64,000 nt of DNA from Alphaproteobacteria bacterium. Its GTDB lineage: Bacteria > Pseudomonadota > Alphaproteobacteria > Micavibrionales > Micavibrionaceae. This document shows positions 9,318-18,420 of the stretch, piece by piece. Position numbers and translations under genes: made by a program. A model generated the notes under the pieces. That model saw nothing but the letters and a program-made list of their open reading frames with translations, was not told the origin of the DNA and ran no database searches. The stretch covers positions 62,001-126,000 of the forward strand of contig NZDE01000008.1 in NCBI GenBank assembly GCA_002690045.1, written 5' to 3'. Every line of letters starts with the position of its first letter. Position 1 is the first letter of the stretch.

Positions 9318-11081
9318 TTATGCGGCGCGACGCTTTGGTTTACCTTGACCAAACGGCTTTGACCCGCCTTTTTTAAAGCCATTATTCGGACGGCCACCAT
9401 CACGGTTACCTCCATGAGGCTTTTTGCCTTTTGCAGAGAATGGCTTTTTACCGCCATCTTTGAATGCTGGACGGCCTTTATCAAAACCGCCAGATTTCTT
9501 GCCCATTGGGCGCTTCGCTTTAAATTCACCAGAGCTTTGTTCGCCTGATTTATCGGAACGATCTGCCCATTCGCCGCGTGGCTTAGACTTAAACCCATCT
9601 TTTGGCTTATGAGATTTAAATTCGCCGCGCTTTTCTGGACGGTCTGACCAATCACCACGTGATTTTTGTTTAAAACCACCTTTTGATTTTTGACCTTTAA
9701 ACGAGTCTCTATATTGACCGTCTTTTGCACCACGATCCATACGCTCACCGCGCGCTGGACGGTCTGATGACCACTCATCACGCTGTTTTGGCTGATAACT
9801 ATCGCCGCCTTTATCAAATGACTTTTTCTTGCCCGCAAATTTCTTACCGCCAAAATCTTTCTTACCAGATTTATTACGGTCAAAATCACGACCTTTACCA
9901 TTACGGCGCTTTTGGTCTTCATGGGCGCGGCGTGATGTTTTACCGTGATGCGGCTTACCCTTACCTTTGCCTTTACCGCCAGCATTATCATTTTCTGGGT
10001 CAATCAAACGCAAGATTGCATGCCAGCGGCGGCTATCGCGTGGGCTCACTAAGCATAAGGCTTGCCCCATCGCACCTGCGCGCGCTGTACGGCCAATACG
10101 GTGAATGTAATCTTCTGGCATCATTGGGAGGTCATAGTTAATAACGTGTTCAATATGCGGCACATCAAGACCACGCGCCACAACATCTGTCGCAACCAAA
10201 ATACGGAATTTATCGGCGCGCAGTTTTTTGACAATTTTCTCACGGCGGAATTGACGCAAATCGCCATGAATGGCTTCCGCGCTCAAACCTTCTTCTTTCA
10301 ACTTTTTCGCCAAGTTTTCACTTTCACGCTTTGTGTTCACAAAAACAATGATACTGCCCGGGCGTGTGTTTAATTCATGCACCAATGTTTTGTATTTTTT
10401 GTCCTGCTGCACATGCATAACGTCTTGTTGAACATTCTGCGCCACTGTGTTTGTTGCGCCGATTTCAATACGCTCAGGGGTCGTCAGATATCTATCAGCC
10501 ATACGCATAATGTTGTGTGGCAAAGTAGCTGAGAACATCATTGTTTGGCGCGTGCCGTCTTTTGGCATAAATTCAGCGATTTCATCTAGCTGAATGCTGA
10601 AACCCATATCAAGCATACGGTCCGTTTCATCAAGCACCAAAAAGCGTGTTTCATCAAGTTTCAAGCTGCCGCGGCGCAAATGGTCATGTACGCGCCCTGG
10701 TGTACCAATAATCAAGCGTGGCTGACGGCGCAATTGGTCAAACTGACGACGCATATCTTCCCCGCCAATCAAAAGCGCATAATTAATACCGCTTTTGGCA
10801 GGGATCATTTCACGCATAGCGTCCATAATCTGCTTACTTAATTCACGTGTTGGTGACAATACCAAAGCCGTGCCTTCATTTTGTTCAAGCAGCATGTTAA
10901 TCAATGGAATAGCAAACGCACCTGTTTTACCTGTACCGGTCTGGGCAGAGCCAAGAATATCACGGCCATCTAGCGCCAATGGAATGGCTTGTTTCTGAAT
11001 AGGTGTTGGCGTCGTGAAGTTCATACGCAATAGGGAGTCAACCAATGCTGGCGCAAGGCCAAAATTGTTAAATTCGGTCAT
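9318..11081 (-). CDS. rhlE: DEAD-box RNA helicase, RhlE-like, with basic C-terminal tail
   Basis: An ATP-dependent RNA helicase (587 residues from the chosen start). The Q motif (FNNFGL, TPIQKQAIP), motif I SAQTGTGKTGAF, Ia PTRELSKQ, III SATLP and VI HRIGRTARAG are all present. Motif II reads LDETDRMLD instead of DEAD. After about residue 380 comes a ~200-residue tail almost wholly of Gly, Lys, Arg, Asp, Phe and Ser (repeated GEFK, DRPxRGE, KGGF units), a presumed disordered RNA-binding region. The start at 11081 (MTEFNNFGL) matches the family; an in-frame ATG ten codons upstream is possible. Such helicases remodel rRNA or assist RNase E; RNase E itself is encoded at 49.5 kb here. Confidence 0.92.
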   Translation of the reverse strand: MTEFNNFGLAPALVDSLLRMNFTTPTPIQKQAIPLALDGRDILGSAQTGTGKTGAFAIPLINMLLEQNEGTALVLSPTRELSKQIMDAMREMIPAKSGINYALLIGGEDMRRQFDQLRRQPRLIIGTPGRVHDHLRRGSLKLDETRFLVLDETDRMLDMGFSIQLDEIAEFMPKDGTRQTMMFSATLPHNIMRMADRYLTTPERIEIGATNTVAQNVQQDVMHVQQDKKYKTLVHELNTRPGSIIVFVNTKRESENLAKKLKEEGLSAEAIHGDLRQFRREKIVKKLRADKFRILVATDVVARGLDVPHIEHVINYDLPMMPEDYIHRIGRTARAGAMGQALCLVSPRDSRRWHAILRLIDPENDNAGGKGKGKGKPHHGKTSRRAHEDQKRRNGKGRDFDRNKSGKKDFGGKKFAGKKKSFDKGGDSYQPKQRDEWSSDRPARGERMDRGAKDGQYRDSFKGQKSKGGFKQKSRGDWSDRPEKRGEFKSHKPKDGFKSKPRGEWADRSDKSGEQSSGEFKAKRPMGKKSGGFDKGRPAFKDGGKKPFSAKGKKPHGGNRDGGRPNNGFKKGGSKPFGQGKPKRRAA

Positions 11082-11405
11082 TATATTTGATCTTTCAAAA
11101 GTTCGTTTCATTAAAACAATGCATCATGCATATGTTTTGCGTTCGGTAGAATGCGCACCAAAATCGAACTTTCTCCAAGGGGGGCTGCCGCATCTTTTCG
11201 GCTTGGTTATTCCTTAACGCCATATATAGTATTTATAATGGCTAAAGCTCGCTTATATCAGTTTTTCATCATACTAACTGCGGGCGCACAATCGCACTAA
11301 ATTATGTTAAAGTCAAGATAATTATGTTTCACTATTCTTTTTTAAGTCATTTTCCGTTAAGATCATCTTCACAAATGGGGGCGATATTTTTCCCGTAAGG
11401 ACAGC
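11082..11405. other. Divergent intergenic region between the helicase and sulfotransferase genes
   Basis: It must hold the promoters of both divergent genes. The helicase side has a run of six G (near 11179-11185) flanked by GC-rich stretches that could fold as part of a long mRNA leader. The sulfotransferase side ends in a good ribosome binding site, AAGGA just before the ATG at 11406. I see no coding sequence and no clear -35/-10 pair. Confidence 0.5.
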
Positions 11406-12524
11406 ATGATCAAAACGTCTAGCACAGCACATCGACAGAATAAAAAGCACAAAAAGCTTATATCTATGCAGCGGCACTGGTTTAACGGACTGGTGACGAA
11501 CCACCCGAAATTCTGGACGCGGCTTGGCAATTTTGAAAGCAAAGTTCTGGAATTCGACCTAGAGCCCCTGAAAATCAACAGCCCTATTTATGTTTCAGGG
11601 CTTGCGCGCTCTGGCTCAACCATATTGCTTGAATTCCTCGCCGATCATAAAGACTTTGTTTCGCATAAATATAGTGATTTCCCGTTCATCTATACGCCAT
11701 ATCTATGGCGCGTCATGCAAAAGCTGCTCTTTATGAAAGCTGGCCGCCCTGAAGAACGCTTCCATGGTGATGGCTTGCTCGTCAATGCCGACAGCCCCGA
11801 AGCAATGGAAGAAGTCCTTTGGATGCATTTCTTCCCGTTCTTACATGATACCGAACAATGTCAGGTCTTAAATGCAGAAGCCACCCAGCCTGCATTTGAA
11901 AAATTCTATACCGACCATGTTAAAAAGCTGCTTTTGCAAAGCAAACGCCCGCGTTATCTGGCGAAAGACAATTACAACATTGCCCGCATTGATTATTTAA
12001 GCAAGATTTGCCCCAGCGCGAAATTCTTTATTCCCGTGCGTAACCCCATCACCCATGTCGAATCGCTTTATCGCCAACATAAACATTTCAGCACTATGAC
12101 CGGCAACGACAAGCGTGCCCAAAAGCATTTACAGCGCGTCGGTCATTTTGAATTTGGCCATGATGTGCGCCCAATTCACCTTTATGATGACCCAACCTAT
12201 AAATCAATCAGCGACTTATTTAAACAAGGCCATATCCTGCGCGGCTATGCCCGCTATTGGAGCTATATTTATAACTTCATATATGACCGCTATATCAATG
12301 CGGATAATGTATTTATCTATCGCTTTGAAGATTTCTGCGAAGAAAGCGAAGAAATGTTAAAAATGATCGCCGATTTCGCCGAAATATCCACCCCCGCCCG
12401 CACCCGCAAAATGTGGGCCGACTACATCAAAGCACCCGCCTATTACCAAACAACATTAAACGCCGAAGAACGCGACGTCATAGAAGAAGAAACCGAAACC
12501 AGCGCGAAGTTGTGGGGGTATTGA
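11406..12524 (+). CDS. Sulfotransferase family protein
   Basis: A 372-residue cytoplasmic protein of the PAPS-dependent sulfotransferase superfamily. The 5'-phosphosulfate-binding loop is SGLARSGSTILLEFL (residues ~63-77) and the 3'-phosphate-binding element is FFIPVRNPITHVESLYRQH (near 205-223); YRFEDF later in the chain is a common sulfotransferase element. No signal peptide or membrane segment. The acceptor is not predictable from sequence. It opens a tight plus-strand cassette: the next gene starts 7 bases later and the third overlaps by one base, so the three are surely co-transcribed. Confidence 0.85.
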   Translation: MIKTSSTAHRQNKKHKKLISMQRHWFNGLVTNHPKFWTRLGNFESKVLEFDLEPLKINSPIYVSGLARSGSTILLEFLADHKDFVSHKYSDFPFIYTPYLWRVMQKLLFMKAGRPEERFHGDGLLVNADSPEAMEEVLWMHFFPFLHDTEQCQVLNAEATQPAFEKFYTDHVKKLLLQSKRPRYLAKDNYNIARIDYLSKICPSAKFFIPVRNPITHVESLYRQHKHFSTMTGNDKRAQKHLQRVGHFEFGHDVRPIHLYDDPTYKSISDLFKQGHILRGYARYWSYIYNFIYDRYINADNVFIYRFEDFCEESEEMLKMIADFAEISTPARTRKMWADYIKAPAYYQTTLNAEERDVIEEETETSAKLWGY

Positions 12525-12531
12525 TAAAAAG

Positions 12532-13860
12532 ATGAAAAAAGAAAGCTTATTTACCTGTTTTGTAATCACAGCAATCATATACCTCTTCTTCATGTGGGGG
12601 GCGCTATCTGTACAATTAAGAATCTTCCCCTATAGCTTACTTGAAAGGTCATTAATTGGGATTAGCGCTATCTTTTACAACAAAACAGAGCGCGAATCTT
12701 TCTTCTTGGCCGATGGCTATAACACGCCACTATTCAAGGAATATATTGGCAAAATAGGCCTCACAATAGAAGATAAAAACAATACAGATCGATATGTACT
12801 TTACTCCAACTCGATAGACCACATTATTCGCTTAATCAATAATGATGGGCAGCTTATTCATGAATGGAACGTCCACCCAACTGAAAAACTACAAAAGCCA
12901 GACTATATATTTGAAAACATCAGCACATCATCTATAGAACCGCGTGATGTGTATTTGTATCCTAATGGAGACATATTGGTTGTTTATGAAGCGATTAACC
13001 AATTTCACAATAATTACGGCATCGCCAAGTTTAACAAAAATAGCGATCTCATCTGGTTTAAACCAGGCCGCAATCACCACTATATAGATGTATCCCCTGA
13101 AGGCGATATATATACATTGTCTTTAGATGTCATTAGTAAGTCTTTTTCTTACCCGCATCTGGAACATATACACCCGCCATCTTTCGAAGATTACATAGAG
13201 ATTATTAATGAAGATGGGAAACTACAAAAAAGAATATCCATACTTAAAGCCATAAGTGAGTCCACTTACAGCGAAGCCTTTCTCCATACACTCTACAACG
13301 CCAATGCAAAAGGCGACCACTTACACCCCAACACAGTACACTATGTGACGAGTAAACAAGCTGCCCAAAATAAACTATTTAAAACTGGTGATTTAATAAT
13401 CTCGCTTAGAAGTGTAGACACCATTATTGTCATCGACCCCAAAACAGAAAATATTCGATGGTTAGGTAAGGGAGCTTGGGCAGGACAGCACCACACAATT
13501 CTAAGTAAAGAAGGTAAGATCACATTATTTGATAATCTTGGCGCCGAACGATTACGCAAAAGCCGCATTATGGAGTTTGATCCTATAACTAGCCAATATA
13601 AGGTTCTATATTCTGGTCAAGAAGACCACCCTTTTTACGCACCATTTTGCAGTATGTTCCAATTATTACCCCACAAACATATATTTATTACCTCTCATCA
13701 CAACGGACGCATGTTCGAAATAGATGCACAAAAAAATATAGTCTGGGAATATTTCATTCCCATCCGTGACAAAAACGACCAAAATAAAACAGCTAGTGTT
13801 TATGCAGGTAAACGCTATACAAAAAGCCAACTACCATTTTTATTTAAGGGCAAAGAATAA
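12532..13860 (+). CDS. Membrane-anchored arylsulfotransferase (ASST)-like protein
   Basis: A 442-residue protein with an N-terminal membrane anchor (residues ~8-30, FVITAIIYLFFMWGALSV), the rest predicted outside the cytoplasm. The body shows repeated beta-propeller-like strands of the arylsulfotransferase family: GQLIHEWNV, PNGDILVVYE, SPEGDIYTLS, GDHLHPNTVHYV and GQHHTILSKEGKITLFDN, then NGRMFEIDAQKNIVWEY. ASST enzymes transfer sulfate between phenols using an active-site histidine; GDHLHPN and GQHHT are the likely histidine sites. Some relatives with this layout may be sensors or non-enzymatic. Base composition is more AT-rich than its neighbours, hinting at transfer. Its coupling to a cytoplasmic sulfotransferase suggests a shared sulfated product. 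Confidence 0.75.
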   Translation: MKKESLFTCFVITAIIYLFFMWGALSVQLRIFPYSLLERSLIGISAIFYNKTERESFFLADGYNTPLFKEYIGKIGLTIEDKNNTDRYVLYSNSIDHIIRLINNDGQLIHEWNVHPTEKLQKPDYIFENISTSSIEPRDVYLYPNGDILVVYEAINQFHNNYGIAKFNKNSDLIWFKPGRNHHYIDVSPEGDIYTLSLDVISKSFSYPHLEHIHPPSFEDYIEIINEDGKLQKRISILKAISESTYSEAFLHTLYNANAKGDHLHPNTVHYVTSKQAAQNKLFKTGDLIISLRSVDTIIVIDPKTENIRWLGKGAWAGQHHTILSKEGKITLFDNLGAERLRKSRIMEFDPITSQYKVLYSGQEDHPFYAPFCSMFQLLPHKHIFITSHHNGRMFEIDAQKNIVWEYFIPIRDKNDQNKTASVYAGKRYTKSQLPFLFKGKE

Positions 13861-14081
13861 TGTATAAAAACAAACTAATTCTCACTATGCTCACATTCAT
13901 ATTGACCTTTAGCGCCCAATCAGCACAAGCCTATATCGGCCCTGGCGCTGCAGTGGCTTTTCTAGGATACGCCTTTGGCCCTGTTATAGCCATCGTTGTA
14001 TCCGTAGGGTTAATTCTAGCGTGGATAGGCCGCATGGTTTGGCGGAAATTTAAGCGCACAACCGAAACCCCAGAAAAGTAA
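13860..14081 (+). CDS. Small IGPGA-motif membrane protein
   Basis: A 73-residue protein: signal peptide or first helix (KLILTMLTFILTFSAQSAQA), then AYIGPGAAVAFLGYAF followed by a second helix (PVIAIVVSVGLILAWIG) and a basic tail. The mature N-terminus AYIGPGA is a recurring motif, from memory, in small proteins next to sulfotransferase, sulfatase or phosphodiesterase genes in other bacteria. The start ATG shares a base with the stop of the ASST-like gene (TAATG), so translation is coupled. It may be a membrane partner of that protein. The function is not known. Confidence 0.7.
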   Translation: MYKNKLILTMLTFILTFSAQSAQAYIGPGAAVAFLGYAFGPVIAIVVSVGLILAWIGRMVWRKFKRTTETPEK

Positions 14082-14084
14082 ATC

Positions 14085-14594
14085 TCACTGATACGCGCCA
14101 AGTTGTTGTTCTATAGAGCTACAGTTGCGGTCTTTGTTTAGGCACATTATCGCCCCGATGAGCAATTGATAATGCGATAAATCCGGTTTTACACTGGTTT
14201 GTTCGGATACGTCATAGATCTTATTGGCACATTCAGTGAAAGCGCTTTTCATGGCATAGGCGGGGTAGTCGCCTTGAGTTGCAGCCGTCGCCGCGGCGCA
14301 GTGCTGCTTGATTTGCTCGACGGCGCCAATCATGCCGCTGCTTTGTAGGTCGCCGGCGTAATTTGCCGCTAAAATCAGAGTAGCTTGTGACACTTCACTC
14401 AAACAAACGGGCTTGTCCCACTGTTTCACGCAATGACTAGAAATATCCCGCGCATATTGCATCACCTCAGGCGAAACCTCGTTTTGCGCAAAGCTTTTCT
14501 GAGCATTGGCTCCTACAATAAAAGCCATTATCATTAAAATTTTTAAGCAACGCGGAAATACTGCGCCAAAGCGCGATGTGTTTTGCATGATCAT
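14085..14594 (-). CDS. Secreted cysteine-containing hypothetical protein
   Basis: A 169-residue protein with an N-terminal hydrophobic export signal (ILMIMAFIVGANA, cleavage probably near AQKSFAQ). The mature part is mostly helical with six cysteines (SSHCVKQW, PVCLSEV, IKQHCAAA, FTECANKI, IMCLNK, RNCSSIE), spaced as for disulfide-linked helices in the periplasm. The start could also be the third codon (MQNTSRF). It converges with the IGPGA gene with a 3-base gap. I do not recognise a family. Confidence 0.65.
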   Translation of the reverse strand: MIMQNTSRFGAVFPRCLKILMIMAFIVGANAQKSFAQNEVSPEVMQYARDISSHCVKQWDKPVCLSEVSQATLILAANYAGDLQSSGMIGAVEQIKQHCAAATAATQGDYPAYAMKSAFTECANKIYDVSEQTSVKPDLSHYQLLIGAIMCLNKDRNCSSIEQQLGAYQ

Positions 14595-14767
14595 ACCCTC
14601 CGCTTAAGGATATTGATCTGAAAATAACACTTTGTCAAACCGCTCTTCCAAGTATTTGTATTCATGCATTAAAGTGATTTTCCTAATATAAATAACAGCT
14701 TAGAATCATTTGTGCGGCAATGCAGCACATATTCATCCCCATAGCGCCGCAAGTACACAATTCCCCC

Positions 14768-14797
14768 TTGGCAAAGCCCCTTTGCCCACGCTATAGT
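14768..14797 (+). promoter_or_regulatory. Candidate sigma-70 promoter of the ketoacyl synthase gene
   Basis: TTGGCA and TATAGT separated by 18 bases, about 45 bases before the ATG at 14845. Fit to consensus is fair. Confidence 0.42.
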
Positions 14798-14844
14798 GCC
14801 TTCTTTAAATAAAAACAATAATAAGCGTTAAGTGGGAAAATTCT

Positions 14845-15966
14845 ATGAGTGATATTGTCATCAGCGGCACAGGCCTATACACGCCGCCAAATTCAATTAG
14901 CAATGAAGAACTGGTTTCATCGTTTAATACATATGTTGACCAATACAATACACAGCATCAAGCACAGATTGCCAGTGGTGAAGTTGAAGCCTTAGAACAT
15001 TCAAGCGCTGAATTTATTGAAAAAGTCTCCGGCATTAAAGCGCGCCACGTCATTGAAAAAGAATCCATCCTTAACCCTGAAATTATGGCGCCGCGTATAC
15101 CAGAGCGTGCCAATGATGAATTATCCGTCCTTGCCGAAATTGCCGTAAACGCCGCAAAAGACGCACTAAAGGCCGCCAATAAAACAGCTGCTGATATTGA
15201 TGGCGTATTGCTTGCGTGTTCTAATTCACAGCGCCCATACCCTGCCGTTGCCATTGAAGTGCAAGAAGCGCTTGGCATAGAAGGCTTTGCGTTTGATATG
15301 AATGTTGCTTGTTCATCTGCAACATTTGGCATTCAAACAGCGGCTGATATGATAAAAGCCGGCAATGCCCGCGCCATGTTAATCGTTAACCCTGAAATTT
15401 GCTCAGGCCACCTTAACTTCCGCAACCGCGACAGCCATTTTATTTTTGGTGACGTTGCCACAGCCATCGTTTTAGAACGTAAAGAAACATGCACCTCTGA
15501 TAACGCTTTTGAAATTGTTGGTACAAAATTGAAAACACAATTTTCAAACAACATCCGTAACAATTTCGGCTTCCTTAACCGCACCGCACCAGAAACAGCC
15601 ACCGCAGAAGATAAATTGTTCATCCAAGAAGGCCGTAAGGTTTTCAAAGAAGTCACACCAATGGTTGCTGAAATGATCGTGCAACATTTAAATGATAAAG
15701 GCATTGCACCAGATTCATTAAACCGCATGTGGCTACACCAAGCGAACCTACATATGAACGAACTGATCAGCAAAAAAGTTCTGGGTCGTGAACCATCAGC
15801 GGAAGAAGCGCCCGTTATCCTTGATAAATACGCGAATACAAGCTCCGCAGGCTCTATCATCGCCTTTAACAAGCATAACCGCGACCTTAAAAGCGGTGAC
15901 CTCGGCGTTATATGCTCTTTCGGCGCGGGGTATTCTGTTGGCTCTGTGATTGTGAAGAAGGTTTAA
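14845..15966 (+). CDS. Beta-ketoacyl-ACP synthase III family protein (FabH2-like)
   Basis: A 373-residue condensing enzyme of the thiolase fold. The catalytic triad is visible: Cys in [10 protein letters not shown], His in [10 protein letters not shown] and Asn in [11 protein letters not shown]. The long N-terminal part ([19 protein letters not shown]) and the insert around residues 35-80 make it longer than canonical FabH (about 320). They resemble, from memory, the subgroup of Pseudomonas aeruginosa PA3286, reported to condense medium-chain acyl-CoA with malonyl-ACP and so feed beta-oxidation products into fatty acid synthesis. That function fits an acyl-CoA ligase gene 2.5 kb away. It converges with the amidase gene. 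Confidence 0.88.
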   Translation: MSDIVISGTGLYTPPNSISNEELVSSFNTYVDQYNTQHQAQIASGEVEALEHSSAEFIEKVSGIKARHVIEKESILNPEIMAPRIPERANDELSVLAEIAVNAAKDALKAANKTAADIDGVLLACSNSQRPYPAVAIEVQEALGIEGFAFDMNVACSSATFGIQTAADMIKAGNARAMLIVNPEICSGHLNFRNRDSHFIFGDVATAIVLERKETCTSDNAFEIVGTKLKTQFSNNIRNNFGFLNRTAPETATAEDKLFIQEGRKVFKEVTPMVAEMIVQHLNDKGIAPDSLNRMWLHQANLHMNELISKKVLGREPSAEEAPVILDKYANTSSAGSIIAFNKHNRDLKSGDLGVICSFGAGYSVGSVIVKKV

Positions 15967-16002
15967 GCTGACTTACAAATGCTGCGTATTACGTTTTTTC
16001 AC

Positions 16003-17385
16003 TTACGCAGCATTTGATGCGCGCATATCGTCTTTATTCTGCTTTAATAGCCAGTCCTCAAACTTAATTTTCTGTTCTAAGAACTTCGCAGCTTTCAGCA
16101 CATATGAATCATTATTTGTATAGGCAATAAGCTGCGCACCCATAGGCAATTTATCTGCCGTCACGCCGCACGGAATAGACGCCGCAGGTAACTGCGCTAA
16201 ATTTGCGGCAAATGTAAATGGTGTCCATTCTGCGCCTTTTAGGCCTTCTGGCTCATTACGTTCTGCGGCAAAGGGGGACATAGCCATGGTGGGCATTAAT
16301 ATAATGTCATAGGAATCAAATATTTCCTGAATTTGCTTTTTAATTTTCGCGGCGATCACTTGCGCATTCATATAGTCATATAAAGACAGCGCCTCACCTT
16401 GCTTTGCCCATTCAACAACATATGGGTCCATTAATGTACGGCGATCCGCAGGAATTTGGTCATAAATCCACGCGGCAATCGCCGCCCAATGTACGGTGAA
16501 CGTATCAATTAAATCAGGAATATGAAGGTCAATCTTCTCTACTGTGCCGAGCGCTTCCATATGCTGCGCGCATGTTTCAATTTGTGCAGCAATTTCTGGG
16601 TCTACGGCAAAATCATTCAATGTTGGTGCGTAGGCAATGCGCAGCGCCTTATTGGGCAAAGCGCTTGTTTTTTCTGCAGCATCTGGTGCCATGATATTGA
16701 ACATTATCTCTGCATCTTCGACCGTACGCGCGATTGCGCCCGTCGTTGCCATAGGTGAGAACGGAGAAATAGATTTTTCTTTGATCAAACCCTGTGTAGG
16801 CTTATATCCTGTTACGCCGCAAAAACATGCTGGTATACGCAGTGACCCACCGCCATCGCTGCCTAAATGCATATATCCCATGCCTGCCGCCGCAGCAGCT
16901 GCTGCGCCGCCAGAAGACCCGCCTGTGGTTTTTTCGACATTCCATGGGTTGCGCGTAACGCCATATAATGGGCCATGCGTAACGCCTTTTAAACCAAATT
17001 CAGGCAAGGTAGTCTTACCAAGGAAAATACAGCCCGCTGCACGCAAATGCGCCACCGCAGGACTATCCGATTCCGCAGGGCTATCCGCAGTTGCGGCTGA
17101 CCCATCGCGTGTCACCCAACCCTGTACATCCGTGCCATCTTTAATGGATATTGGCACGCCATCATAAGGGCCGGTTGGACAATTTTCTGCCCAACGCTTA
17201 GCGGATTCATGCGCCTGCGCACGCAAAATATCCTCGTCCTCTATAAAGCAAAATGCATTTAATGACGGATTTTGCTCTTTTATCTGTGCAATACATGCCT
17301 CTACAGCATGAAGCGGCGTATATGTACCTTGACGATAGGCATCAACAAGCTCATTCACAGATAATTCGAGGATATTTTGTCGCAT
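16003..17385 (-). CDS. Amidase signature family amidase
   Basis: A 460-residue amidase. The Ser-cisSer-Lys triad of the amidase signature is seen: the lysine in GVPISIKDGTD, then TTGGSSGGAAAAAAAG and the nucleophile region GSDGGGSLRIPACFCG. GatA activity is unlikely because no gatB/gatC neighbours are present; these enzymes hydrolyse carboxamides of many kinds, including fatty acid and amino acid amides. It lies 21 bases downstream of the GNAT gene and is probably last in the operon acyl-CoA ligase, GNAT, amidase. The substrate may be an acyl amide (inference from neighbours). Confidence 0.9.
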   Translation of the reverse strand: MRQNILELSVNELVDAYRQGTYTPLHAVEACIAQIKEQNPSLNAFCFIEDEDILRAQAHESAKRWAENCPTGPYDGVPISIKDGTDVQGWVTRDGSAATADSPAESDSPAVAHLRAAGCIFLGKTTLPEFGLKGVTHGPLYGVTRNPWNVEKTTGGSSGGAAAAAAAGMGYMHLGSDGGGSLRIPACFCGVTGYKPTQGLIKEKSISPFSPMATTGAIARTVEDAEIMFNIMAPDAAEKTSALPNKALRIAYAPTLNDFAVDPEIAAQIETCAQHMEALGTVEKIDLHIPDLIDTFTVHWAAIAAWIYDQIPADRRTLMDPYVVEWAKQGEALSLYDYMNAQVIAAKIKKQIQEIFDSYDIILMPTMAMSPFAAERNEPEGLKGAEWTPFTFAANLAQLPAASIPCGVTADKLPMGAQLIAYTNNDSYVLKAAKFLEQKIKFEDWLLKQNKDDMRASNAA

Positions 17386-17406
17386 AGTATTATTAACCCT
17401 TAAACG

Positions 17407-18384
17407 TTACGGCATATGCGGCCCAGGTTTCGGGCACTGCGTAATGATAAACTTTTCATTGATATTCGTCGAGGGACGACATGGCATTTGCATACAGACC
17501 AAACGTGTATCATCGGTCGCACCATGCCAACGCTCTTTACCGCCAACAGCAACCATAAAGTCATTAGACACATCACAGCTGATATCTGTATATGTCATGA
17601 TATGGCTTTTATAATTATTAGCGAGCGCCAAATCACAAGCTTCGCGTAATACAAGCTTGGTCATTTCAATCTTTTCATCCTTGCTTGTCCATTGGTGGAA
17701 ACGCAAAGGTTCAATCGCAATTGTTGGATCATCACCAGAAATCGCATCAAATTTTAGATTCAGAATTGCCGTTGTAGCTATGTCACCACACCCATCATAA
17801 ACAGCGATAACTCTGGACGTTGGGTCCGTCGTTGCACCCTGTAAATAAGCGGGCAACGCAATATGCGGCGCAGACAGCTCTTGCGCATGATAGCGCGTAA
17901 TACCATTTAATTTTGACTGGTCGTTAAAGATACATGTCAAATCATAACTGCGGCGAGGCTGTTCAAAACCTAAGTTTTTGTTCCAGAACTTCATCGTGTG
18001 CGTGTTGTTCTTCGCCACAGACCCAATAATAATGTTTGCCCCATCGAGTAAAGATGCCTTAGCAACAGCATCTACCGTATATGTCCCGATACCGCCGCCA
18101 CGATAGTTTATATCTGTACATATATCTTCAATATAGGTTGATTTGCCGTCCAGCGTCCATTGCGGGTGGTACATCACACAGCACGCCGCATCAGTCCAAC
18201 CCGTCGGATAGATCAAAATAGATTTTATAAGTGGGTGCTGACCACTTAACGCATCAAGTGTTTTTTGTTTATCTACATTATACGGCACATTATGATGCTG
18301 CGCTTGCTGCTTCATAAGGCGCTCTACCTCATCAAAATTTGATGCGTCTACTTCAACATTTGTGAAGCCTACATTTTTACTCAT
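17407..18384 (-). CDS. GNAT-family acyltransferase, possibly two-domain
   Basis: A 325-residue protein. The first half is a clear GNAT domain: the acetyl-CoA loop reads TDINYRGGGIGTYTVDAV (near residues 87-104), followed by NNTHTMKFWNKNLGFEQP. The second half (from about 190) shows a GNAT-like strand/helix pattern but lacks an RxxGxG loop, so it may be a degenerate second domain. The start at 18384 has a strong GGGAGA ribosome binding site. It sits between the acyl-CoA ligase (36 bases) and the amidase (21 bases). This suggests a pathway in which an activated acyl group is moved to an amine; the substrate is unknown. Confidence 0.75.
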   Translation of the reverse strand: MSKNVGFTNVEVDASNFDEVERLMKQQAQHHNVPYNVDKQKTLDALSGQHPLIKSILIYPTGWTDAACCVMYHPQWTLDGKSTYIEDICTDINYRGGGIGTYTVDAVAKASLLDGANIIIGSVAKNNTHTMKFWNKNLGFEQPRRSYDLTCIFNDQSKLNGITRYHAQELSAPHIALPAYLQGATTDPTSRVIAVYDGCGDIATTAILNLKFDAISGDDPTIAIEPLRFHQWTSKDEKIEMTKLVLREACDLALANNYKSHIMTYTDISCDVSNDFMVAVGGKERWHGATDDTRLVCMQMPCRPSTNINEKFIITQCPKPGPHMP

Positions 18385-18420
18385 TTTAGTCTCCCAATTT
18401 TATTATATTTTTTTAGTGTA

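Noticed and set aside
9305-10003. A 232-codon minus-strand frame inside the helicase tail
   Set aside because: It shares strand and low-complexity DNA with the rhlE tail; repeated Lys/Gly codons keep a second frame open by chance.
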